Below are positions 17,401 through 24,532 of a stretch of DNA of 64,000 nucleotides, in pieces. The number at the start of each line of letters is the position of its first letter. The first letter of the stretch is position 1. The position numbers and the translations under genes are program-made. The notes under the pieces were generated by a model, which did not search any database, was not told where the DNA came from, and was given only the letters and a program-made list of their open reading frames with translations. The stretch spans positions 62,001 through 126,000 of the forward strand of contig JAEYOY010000015.1 in assembly GCA_023411215.1 (NCBI GenBank). Direction: 5' to 3'. The stretch is from Bacillota bacterium. GTDB taxonomy: Bacteria > Bacillota > Clostridia > Lachnospirales > Lachnospiraceae.

Positions 17401-19164
17401 ATGAGTGGGAGGACGAAAAAGCTTTTATCATACTACAAACCACATCTGGCATTGTTCTTTGGGGACATGTTTTTTGCCTTACTGGCAGCAGGGATCTCAT
17501 TAGTATTTCCGATGATTGTTCGGTACATTACGAATAATGTACTGGTTCAATATGAGATACCACAAGCAACACCGATTATACTCCGTCTGCTATTTGCTAT
17601 GCTGGCATTAGCGATTCTTGAATATGTCAGCATGTATTTCATTGCTTACCAGGGTCATATTATGGGTGCAAGAATGGAATATAATATGCGCAATGATCTT
17701 TTTGAGCATTTTCAGAAGCTTTCTTTTAACTATTACGACAATCAGAAGACTGGTCAGTTGATGTCTCGAATTACCAATGATCTCTTCGATATATCGGAGT
17801 TATGCCATCATGGACCGGAGGATATCATCATTTCCTTGATTAAAATGATAGGCGCCTTCGTGATACTATTTAATATCAATGCATGGCTCACGCTTCTGAT
17901 CTTTGTTTTTCTGCCTCCTATGTTTTTATTTGCGTTTTATATGAAAGGGAAGATGAGCAGAGCCTTTCGCAAGAATAGGGAGCGAATAGCTGAAATTAAT
18001 GCCAGAGTGGAGGATAATCTGTCCGGTATCCGGGTGGTCAAATCCTTCGCCAATGAGGATGAGGAAATTGACAAGTTTCTTGAGAGTAATTCCAGATTCG
18101 TTGAGAGTAAAAGAAACAGCTATTGGAATATGGCTGGTTTCCATTCGGGGCTGACATTGTTCACCTCTTTCATCAATATTGCGATGATTGCCGGAGGAAG
18201 CTTATTCATCTCCCATGGTATTATCGGTATTTCGGATCTCCTTACCTTTCTGCTCTATATTAATACTCTGATTGATCCGGTAAAGAAGCTGATCAGCTTT
18301 ACCGAGACCTTCCAGAACGGAATGACCGGCTTTGAACGCTTTTATGATATTCTGATGATTATGCCGGATATTGTGGATAAACCGAATGCCATAGCGTTGA
18401 AAGAGGTAAAAGGTAAGATAGAATTTGACAATGTTGCCTTCAAATATAATGACACAACGAATGATGTGTTTCGTAATATCAGCCTTACCGTGGAAGCAGG
18501 CGATTATATTGCACTAGTTGGTTCCTCAGGGGTTGGTAAGACTACCATGTGCAGCCTTATACCGAGGTTTTATGAAGTATCGGAAGGTAGGATTGCAATT
18601 GATGGTAAGGATATAAGGGATCTTAGTCTGAAATCACTTCGCAAAAATATCGGTATCGTTCAACAGGAGGTATATCTCTTTGCAGGAACGGTAATGGAGA
18701 ACATTCGTTATGGCAATCTGGAGGCAACGGAAGAGGAAGTAATAGAAGCTGCTAAAAATGCCAATGCTCATGAATTCATTATGGAGTTGCCTGAGGGTTA
18801 TAATACATACATCGGACAGCGGGGAATTAAGCTTTCCGGAGGACAGAAGCAGCGCTTAAGCATTGCCAGAGTATTCTTAAAGAACCCACCCATTCTGATC
18901 TTTGATGAAGCAACCTCCTCTCTCGACAACGAAAGTGAGAAGGTGGTTCAAGATTCTCTGGAGAAATTGGCAAAGAACCGTACTACCTTTGTAATTGCCC
19001 ACCGTTTATCAACAATCAAGAACGCTAAGAAAATCTTAGTGCTGACGGAGGATGGTATCAAGGAAACAGGTACTCATGATGAGCTTCTGAAACAGAATGG
19101 AATATATGCAAATCTATATCATATGACCTTCCGAAAGAGGGAAGAGTTAGCAGACACAAATTAA
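17401..19164 (+). CDS. ABC-type exporter, fused membrane and ATPase domains
   Basis: Half-transporter of the type I (MsbA/MDR-like) exporter class that would work as a homo- or heterodimer in the membrane. Six membrane helices occupy residues about 1-320. The nucleotide-binding domain follows with Walker A GSSGVGKTT (near residue 373), the LSGGQKQR signature (near 478), Walker B ILIFDEATSSLD and the switch His in VIAHRLST. The ATG at 17401 is favoured because GGGGA is about 8 nt upstream; ATG 17395 is too close. Substrate unknown: such proteins move lipids, peptides or drugs. No partner half-transporter gene is adjacent, so a homodimer is likely. Confidence 0.93.
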   Translation: MSGRTKKLLSYYKPHLALFFGDMFFALLAAGISLVFPMIVRYITNNVLVQYEIPQATPIILRLLFAMLALAILEYVSMYFIAYQGHIMGARMEYNMRNDLFEHFQKLSFNYYDNQKTGQLMSRITNDLFDISELCHHGPEDIIISLIKMIGAFVILFNINAWLTLLIFVFLPPMFLFAFYMKGKMSRAFRKNRERIAEINARVEDNLSGIRVVKSFANEDEEIDKFLESNSRFVESKRNSYWNMAGFHSGLTLFTSFINIAMIAGGSLFISHGIIGISDLLTFLLYINTLIDPVKKLISFTETFQNGMTGFERFYDILMIMPDIVDKPNAIALKEVKGKIEFDNVAFKYNDTTNDVFRNISLTVEAGDYIALVGSSGVGKTTMCSLIPRFYEVSEGRIAIDGKDIRDLSLKSLRKNIGIVQQEVYLFAGTVMENIRYGNLEATEEEVIEAAKNANAHEFIMELPEGYNTYIGQRGIKLSGGQKQRLSIARVFLKNPPILIFDEATSSLDNESEKVVQDSLEKLAKNRTTFVIAHRLSTIKNAKKILVLTEDGIKETGTHDELLKQNGIYANLYHMTFRKREELADTN

Positions 19165-19784
19165 TTCAAAGGGTAGGTATGTTATGTTAGATTGAAAAAC
19201 AAATTTTATAATCGGCGAATGTGTGCTGCCTTCCAAATTTGAGGCACTTTGGCAGCAGCAATGAGTATTGTGTATCGATACATAGCCGGATTGGGCTTAT
19301 TATAGGATACCACGACGTAAGGAAGGAAGATGATAGGCTCCCTGTAATGCACTGTTTGACGGACAGATTGCTGTTTTGTATGTTTTATAAGCGAACATTT
19401 ATGTTCGATTTAAGCATACAAAACAGTGAGATGTCCGGCAACCTGTGTGTGAAGGGAGCCTATCATCTTCCTTCCGTATTTTTGATTGTAAATGATATTA
19501 TTCAAAGATGCAGTGTTTACAAAAAGTTCATACATATTTCTCGCTTTTTCATGGAACGATTCATAGCATACTCGCGTCTAATTGTTAAGAAAGGGAGAGA
19601 AGACTGTGCATCCACACATCAATCATCACATTAGAAAATTAGTGATGAATAATTTCTATTATTTACATCATCCATCTATCCATGTATACTATTATATGTT
19701 TAAAGGCGCTAACAAAAAATGCCTATTTTTGAGCTTTCATCAAATCAAAGGATGATAATAGGTATAGTATAGGGGGATAACGGG
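19165..19784. other. Gene-free gap holding the long palindrome
   Basis: About 620 nt between the exporter and the ECF sigma gene. It begins with AATTCAAAGGGTAGGTATG, matching the tail of the GTGTGAA repeat family, and then holds the long palindrome. The last 150 nt presumably carry the sigma-gene promoter, but I cannot place it with confidence. Confidence 0.5.
19316..19483. repeat. 168-bp long palindromic element, copy 1
   Basis: The left arm from 19316 (with GGAAGGAAGATGATAGGCTC) pairs with the right arm ending near 19483 (GAGCCTATCATCTTCCTTCC). Further imperfect stems lead to an inner TTTTGTATG/CATACAAAA pair around CGAACATTTATGTTCG. The whole element can fold into one hairpin of about 70 imperfect base pairs. 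A second copy lies inverted at 35116-35283. An open frame across it (19221-19634) is judged accidental. Confidence 0.8.
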
Positions 19785-20333
19785 ATGCAAAAGGATAATC
19801 CGAAGGATCTCTTCGAAAATGAACCTGGGTATGATATAGAAACTCTCATGCGACAGTACGGTAACGATGTGTTGCGAACAGCATATATGTATGTAAAGGA
19901 CATTCATACCGCGGAGGATATTTTTCAAGATGTCTTTATAAAAGTCAATCAGAAGCTTTCTACCTTTGAAGGTAATTCCAGTATAAAAACCTGGATCATC
20001 AGAATTACAATCAACACCTGCAAAGATCACTTAAAGAGTGCCTGGAATCGCAGGGTGGTACCAATGATGGATTACCAAGAGGATGCGATCATTAGCGAAA
20101 CTGACTATGATGAAGTAGAGCGACAAGATACGAAGGAATTGATTAAGAAATCGGTTCTTTCCTTACCGGCAAAATATAAGGATGTAGTATTGTGTGTATA
20201 TTTTCAAGATATGACAATCACGGAAGCTGCGAAGACATTGAACATAGCAGAAGGAACCGCAAAAAGCAGGCTTTCACGAGCCCGGCAGAAATTAAAAACT
20301 TTTTTGGAAGGGAGGATTTCAGATGAAATATAA
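19785..20333 (+). CDS. ECF-type RNA polymerase sigma factor
   Basis: A 182-aa group 4 sigma factor. Region 2 occupies residues about 20-95 (YMYVKDIHTAEDIFQDVFIKV is the core-binding and -10 part). Region 4 occupies about 120-175, with a helix-turn-helix in TITEAAKTLNIAEGTAKSRL. It directs RNA polymerase to a small stress regulon, typically including its own promoter. It overlaps the next gene by 11 nt; that gene encodes a membrane protein with a cytoplasmic N-terminus, the standard anti-sigma arrangement. The inducing signal is unknown; envelope stress is a common guess. Confidence 0.93.
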   Translation: MQKDNPKDLFENEPGYDIETLMRQYGNDVLRTAYMYVKDIHTAEDIFQDVFIKVNQKLSTFEGNSSIKTWIIRITINTCKDHLKSAWNRRVVPMMDYQEDAIISETDYDEVERQDTKELIKKSVLSLPAKYKDVVLCVYFQDMTITEAAKTLNIAEGTAKSRLSRARQKLKTFLEGRISDEI

Positions 20334-21330
20334 TGATAAAGATAAAAATGATAAGATAGAACTGGATGAACTGAATATCAAATCACATCTGAACACTTCT
20401 CTTGATTTAAGCGGTATTAGTGTTTCTGAGGATTTATTTAATAGAACACTTGCTGCAATTAGGGAGCAGTCCTTAAGCGGCAAGGAAGAAGCTACAAATA
20501 CTAGCACCACAAAGCCCACAAGGAAAATTATAGCATGGAACCGTTATATCCGTGGATTCGCAGGAGTAGCGGCTGCTGTTGTTATCGTAGTAATTGGATA
20601 CAACTTGATGCAGAGTATCCCGATCGGTATGAAAAAATCCGCTAATTTAGCCGAACCCGAAATGGCAGTATCAATGGATAGCGCCACTGAAACAGCCCCT
20701 TCAGAAAAAATGAAGGGAGAGGAAAATCAGACCTTTGATGCCTCTGCGATAACGGAGAAGGAAGATGAAAATCTATATACGATCACGGCAGAGGCCGGTG
20801 CACCGGAGAATGGAAGTACAGACGCGGATGGCGGCGCTGCTTTATCCGATAGTACTATGTCAGAAGCGACAGTACCAGCTACTGAGAATGAGGAGTTGAA
20901 GAGTTCTGACCGGATTATGACTCAGACTCAGGAATTTGCAGCGGAAACTCCTAGCACCGATAATGGGGTTACTTATACCTTCCGCGAGATATTTTTACCG
21001 ACTCCTGAGCAGGCAGAATACGTCACCATATCGGATAATCTGAGTGATGCATCAATAACTCTGACACAACCGGATGATATTGAGGCCTTCTATATCATCA
21101 TGGATAGCTATCAGTATAGCAGTACGGGAATTGATTCTATGATCGAGTCGAATTATTCGGTTGAGATGAATAGTCCGGAAATAGGTTCCTTGTATACAAT
21201 GCTGATAGGAAGAAATCTGACGGTGCGCTATACACAGGGAGAGAATACAATAGAGAATATTTATTATGTAAAAGAAGATACAGAGTTCAAACAGAGCTTA
21301 GATGAATTTTTTTCCGAACGAAGTGAATAG
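20323..21330 (+). CDS. Probable membrane anti-sigma factor
   Basis: A 335-aa single-pass membrane protein translationally coupled to the ECF sigma gene. A charged cytoplasmic stretch (residues 1-70) contains KYNDKDKNDKIELDELNIK. The membrane helix is near residues 78-95 (GVAAAVVIVVIGYNL). A long Ser/Thr/Glu/Ala-rich extracytoplasmic region (about 100-205) leads to a compact C-terminal domain starting at FREIFLPTPEQAEY. No zinc-binding HxxxCxxC motif is seen at the N-terminus, so it is not a ZAS-type anti-sigma; the role rests on gene order and topology. GGGAGG precedes the ATG. Confidence 0.75.
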   Translation: MKYNDKDKNDKIELDELNIKSHLNTSLDLSGISVSEDLFNRTLAAIREQSLSGKEEATNTSTTKPTRKIIAWNRYIRGFAGVAAAVVIVVIGYNLMQSIPIGMKKSANLAEPEMAVSMDSATETAPSEKMKGEENQTFDASAITEKEDENLYTITAEAGAPENGSTDADGGAALSDSTMSEATVPATENEELKSSDRIMTQTQEFAAETPSTDNGVTYTFREIFLPTPEQAEYVTISDNLSDASITLTQPDDIEAFYIIMDSYQYSSTGIDSMIESNYSVEMNSPEIGSLYTMLIGRNLTVRYTQGENTIENIYYVKEDTEFKQSLDEFFSERSE

Positions 21331-21355
21331 ATAATTAGACGGTAGACATTAAAAT

Positions 21356-21400
21356 AGGTTCTTGCAATGGCTGTTTGGCAGCTGTTGCGAGAACCTTTGT
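21356..21400 (+). terminator. Terminator between convergent genes
   Basis: AGGTTCTTGCAA pairs with TTGCGAGAACCT, followed by TTGTTGTTTGG. It lies between the anti-sigma gene and the convergent small acidic protein gene. Confidence 0.75.
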
Positions 21401-21418
21401 TGTTTGGCCTTTTTCGTA

Positions 21419-21694
21419 TTAGTGCAGGTCCTCTTCCTCGCTAGTCTCTTCGGTAGGAGTCGTCTCTTTGGCCTCGGACTCTTTCTCCTCCTCGGAGCCT
21501 AAGTTAATCGGAACATAACCTCTTGTCTCTTCTGTATCCTCTTCATCAGTGTCAAAATCCTCAAAATCATCTTCAAAATCATCGAAATCGTCGGAGGAAT
21601 CCTTCTTAAAATAGTTCTTATAAACAAAATAAGCACCAGTAGCAATCGATGCCAGAGTTAGCGTACCAAATAAAAACTTTCCAAACTTCTTCAT
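21419..21694 (-). CDS. Small membrane-anchored acidic protein
   Basis: A 91-aa protein of unknown function. An N-terminal membrane helix (about residues 8-26, FGTLTLASIATGAYFVY) is followed by a very acidic, low-complexity tail of Asp, Glu, Ser and Thr. The ATG at 21694 has AAAGGATG about 10 nt upstream on the minus strand; a TTG two codons earlier is possible. It is the only minus-strand gene in this 20-kb stretch. The composition suggests a flexible surface-side tail, but no domain is recognised. Confidence 0.65.
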   Translation of the reverse strand: MKKFGKFLFGTLTLASIATGAYFVYKNYFKKDSSDDFDDFEDDFEDFDTDEEDTEETRGYVPINLGSEEEKESEAKETTPTEETSEEEDLH

Positions 21695-21888
21695 GGGCAA
21701 ATCATCCTTTCTGTTTTAATATAATTATATACTATTATCTCATTATAATGCTGTTTCCAGTAAAAATAAAGTAAAAGTTCTATAAACAGTAAATCCTGCT
21801 AAAATACGTTACAGAAAGAATTTTAAGGAGATTAGCTGAGTTCTGATTTTTATACTTAAGTAATTATTACTGCAAGATTAGCATATAA

Positions 21889-21939
21889 GACAGCTAAATA
21901 ATAAGTAAAAAAAGCTTTTCATACTTATACCTAGCTGTC
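21889..21939. repeat. Imperfect hairpin upstream of the glycosyltransferase
   Basis: GACAGCTAAATAATAAGTA can pair with TACTTATACCTAGCTGTC around an AT-rich loop. The 340-nt gap between 21695 and 22034 holds nothing else I can name. Both divergent genes must have promoters here. Confidence 0.5.
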
Positions 21940-22034
21940 AATTTACGATTATTTACTTTACATTTCATTTTAAATATCTTATTATGAAATGGACTGTGAG
22001 GATAATACATTAGAGGGAAAGGTAGGAAGAAATT

Positions 22035-23255
22035 ATGAACATAGGCCTGTTTTCAGAGACCTATTATCCTGAAATTAATGGAGTTGCAACCTCTGTATAC
22101 ATGTTGAAAAATGAGATGGAGAAGCGGGGGCATAATGTGTATGTATTTACGACCACAACACCCGGTTCGCCGGAGCATGAGCATAATGTTTTCCGTGTTC
22201 CCAGCATTCCGTTTATTTTTATAACGGAGCGGAGGGTCGGTTTATTTTACCATCCCAAACTGGCTCATATCATTAAGAAGTTAAATCTTGATATTATCCA
22301 TACTCATACAGAGTTTTCTCTTGGTATTTTTGGGCGTATCATGGCGAAGGAGTTAAAGCTTGCCGTGGTTCACACATATCATACAATCTATGAGGATTAT
22401 ACGCATTATCTAACCCATTTTAAGGCTCTGGATCGAAGAGCGAAGGCCTTTGCCCGCACCTATACCAAGGTGTGTTGCAATACGGTGGAACAGGTGGTAG
22501 TTCCTACTGAGAAGACAAAAAATCTTCTCATGACTTACAGTGTGCATAAGGATATCTCGGTTGTACCCACCGGAATAGATTTGAGTAAGTTTGAAAAGAG
22601 CAAATATACATCGGAAGAAGTCAATCAGCTGAAGGAAAGCTATGGGATCCGACCTGAGGATAAGGTTATGTTGTATCTGGGTAGAGTATCGCAAGAGAAG
22701 AATATCGGCGAGATTATTGCCGCCATGCCTGAATATATGGCGCGACGGGAACAGGTGAAATTTGTAATCGTAGGAAGTGGTCCTGCACTGGATAAGCTGC
22801 AGGGAATGGTATCGGAGCTGGGTTTGTCGGATCGTTTTATTTTTACCGGAGCCAGACCTTGGGATACCATCGGACTCTATTACCGTTTAGGAGATGTGTT
22901 TGTCAGTGCGTCAAAGAGTGAGACACAGGGACTTACCTATATTGAAGCAATGGCTTCCGGTCTTCCTGTAGTGGCAAAAGAGGATCAGTGTCTGGAGGAT
23001 ATTCTGGAGCAGGGAGTGAACGGTTACGCCTTCACCGATGACCAGGGCCTTTTCTATGGACTGGATCAGGTGTTGTTTGAGGACAAGGTAACCGATTATA
23101 GTGGCAATGCAATTGATAAAGTGAAAAAATATTCTATGCAGGAGTTTGCTTACCAGATCGAAAAGGTATATCAACAGGTAATATCAAGGGACAGGGTGTT
23201 CTGCAAACGGCCTGTATATGACACAAAGAAAATAAAGAGGTTTAGTATTAAGTGA
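22035..23255 (+). CDS. GT4-family glycosyltransferase (glycolipid-synthase-like)
   Basis: Retaining GT-B glycosyltransferase of family 4, 406 aa. The N-terminal acceptor domain has FSETYYPEINGVATSVY and HTHTEFSLG. The C-terminal nucleotide-sugar domain has YLGRVSQEKNI, VGSGPALDKLQ and the EX7E-type site SASKSETQGLTYIEAMASG. The overall pattern resembles diacylglycerol glucosyltransferases that build membrane glycolipids; that assignment is inference, and a capsule or wall polymer role remains possible. GGTAGGAAG precedes the ATG. It is monocistronic or followed only by the next gene across a repeat-bearing gap. Confidence 0.85.
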   Translation: MNIGLFSETYYPEINGVATSVYMLKNEMEKRGHNVYVFTTTTPGSPEHEHNVFRVPSIPFIFITERRVGLFYHPKLAHIIKKLNLDIIHTHTEFSLGIFGRIMAKELKLAVVHTYHTIYEDYTHYLTHFKALDRRAKAFARTYTKVCCNTVEQVVVPTEKTKNLLMTYSVHKDISVVPTGIDLSKFEKSKYTSEEVNQLKESYGIRPEDKVMLYLGRVSQEKNIGEIIAAMPEYMARREQVKFVIVGSGPALDKLQGMVSELGLSDRFIFTGARPWDTIGLYYRLGDVFVSASKSETQGLTYIEAMASGLPVVAKEDQCLEDILEQGVNGYAFTDDQGLFYGLDQVLFEDKVTDYSGNAIDKVKKYSMQEFAYQIEKVYQQVISRDRVFCKRPVYDTKKIKRFSIK

Positions 23256-23261
23256 TCGTGT

Positions 23262-23319
23262 GAATAAAGGATTTTTATAAAACAAAAATCCTCGGGAAGA
23301 AGCTGTGTTCTTCCGGGCT
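23262..23319. repeat. Dispersed hairpin repeat, AAGGATTT family, copy 3
   Basis: AGGATTTTTATAAAACAAAAATCCT hairpin (positions 23268-23292) followed by a CGGGAAGAA/TTCTTCCGG hairpin. The lead-in TGAATAAAGGATTT matches the copy at 5986. Confidence 0.6.
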
Positions 23320-23404
23320 GTGACTGTAAGCAAAGAGGTAGCTTATTAAAGAGCAGACGTGAATTAATATAAATACTTTTATGAGAGATAGGAGGATGGA
23401 TGTT

Positions 23405-24343
23405 GTGAATCGAGTTGAAGTGGCTGAGAAGCTTTTTCAGGAGGGTTATAATTGCTCTCAATCAGTATTTGCAGCCTTCAGTGACTTGTATGGCATGGAT
23501 CAGGAGCAGGCTTTAAAGCTTTCGACAGGCTTCGGAGGCGGAGTAGGCCGATTGCGAGAGGTATGCGGTGCGGTTTCCGGCATGACCATGATAGCCGGTC
23601 TGGAGACAGGCACTGCTAAGAAGATGGATGATGAGGGTAAGAAGTATAATTATGAGGTGGTTCAAAAGCTCGCTGAGGAGTTTAAGAATTTGAACGGTTC
23701 CATTATATGCAGGGAGCTTCTTAATCTTGATGCAGATACATCTATAAATGCGGAGCCTCAGAAGAGAACCAAGGAATACTACAATACTAGGCCATGCTGT
23801 CAGTTGGTTTGCGACGCTGCAGAAATTATCAATAAGGTTCTGTTCGCTGTCAGTTTTGAAGAGGTTACCTCGGAGGAGCAGATTAAGAAGGTTGCTGAGT
23901 TGGCCAATGAAATCTGGCACGAGCATTATGAGGCAATCATAGGTACGGAACAGGTAAATTACATGATAGACCATTTCCAGTCAGGAGAAGTGATAGCAGA
24001 GCAGATAAAGAATGCCGGCTATGAATATTATCTTCTGAGAAATCTTGGCGGATATAACGGATACCTTTCCATCCGTAAAGAAGAAAATGCACTTTTTTTA
24101 AGCAAGCTGTATATTGCTAAGCGTTTTCGCGGCAGAGGCTATGCTCGTAAGGCAATGGAATTGTTGGAGGAAATATGCCGAAAATATGGGTTGCCTAAGA
24201 TATGGCTTACGGTCAATCGCAATAATGTAAATAGTATAAAAACATACGAAAGCCTAGGTTTTGTGAAAAGCGGGACCCAGGTAGCAGACATTGGTGGAGG
24301 TTATGTAATGGATGATTATCTCATGGAAAGACCAATATTCTAA
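23405..24343 (+). CDS. C_GCAxxG_C_C-family redox protein fused to a GNAT acetyltransferase
   Basis: Two domains in one 312-aa chain. The first 140 residues match the C_GCAxxG_C_C family: NCSQSVFAAF, GFGGGVGR, EVCGAVSG, then CRELL and a CC pair, all conserved Cys of presumed redox or metal role. Residues about 150-310 form a GNAT N-acetyltransferase with FLSKLYIAKRFRGRGYARKAM (acetyl-CoA loop) and LTVNRNNVNSIKTYESLGF. The start is probably GTG at 23405, 9 nt after GGAGG; the ATG at 23396 abuts the ribosome-binding site. The fusion is unusual and the substrate is unknown. Confidence 0.8.
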   Translation: MNRVEVAEKLFQEGYNCSQSVFAAFSDLYGMDQEQALKLSTGFGGGVGRLREVCGAVSGMTMIAGLETGTAKKMDDEGKKYNYEVVQKLAEEFKNLNGSIICRELLNLDADTSINAEPQKRTKEYYNTRPCCQLVCDAAEIINKVLFAVSFEEVTSEEQIKKVAELANEIWHEHYEAIIGTEQVNYMIDHFQSGEVIAEQIKNAGYEYYLLRNLGGYNGYLSIRKEENALFLSKLYIAKRFRGRGYARKAMELLEEICRKYGLPKIWLTVNRNNVNSIKTYESLGFVKSGTQVADIGGGYVMDDYLMERPIF

Positions 24344-24388
24344 CCATTTACTGTAATGTAAGAAAATATTAAACAATTGGACATGATT

Positions 24389-24417
24389 TTGACAATAACT
24401 TTAGGTTATGATACTAT
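24389..24417 (+). promoter_or_regulatory. SigA-type promoter of the Ig-like surface protein gene
   Basis: TTGACA and TACTAT are separated by 17 nt, giving a leader of about 110 nt before the ATG at 24533. Confidence 0.75.
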
Positions 24418-24532
24418 ATAATAGTATTGTAGTTTTCTTGCTCTAAGGCATGAGCATGTAGAATAATCCCGACTGCATCGTAGATGCCTATGGAGTGATA
24501 GTGAACAACAGAACAGGAGGAAGGAATAAAGA

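Noticed and set aside
19221..19634. 137-codon open frame between the exporter and the sigma gene
   Set aside because: It runs through the long palindrome, has no ribosome-binding site, and its composition is explained by the repeat.
24418..24532. Riboswitch in the leader of the Ig-like protein gene
   Set aside because: The 110-nt leader did not match the conserved core of any class I could recall, including c-di-GMP types.
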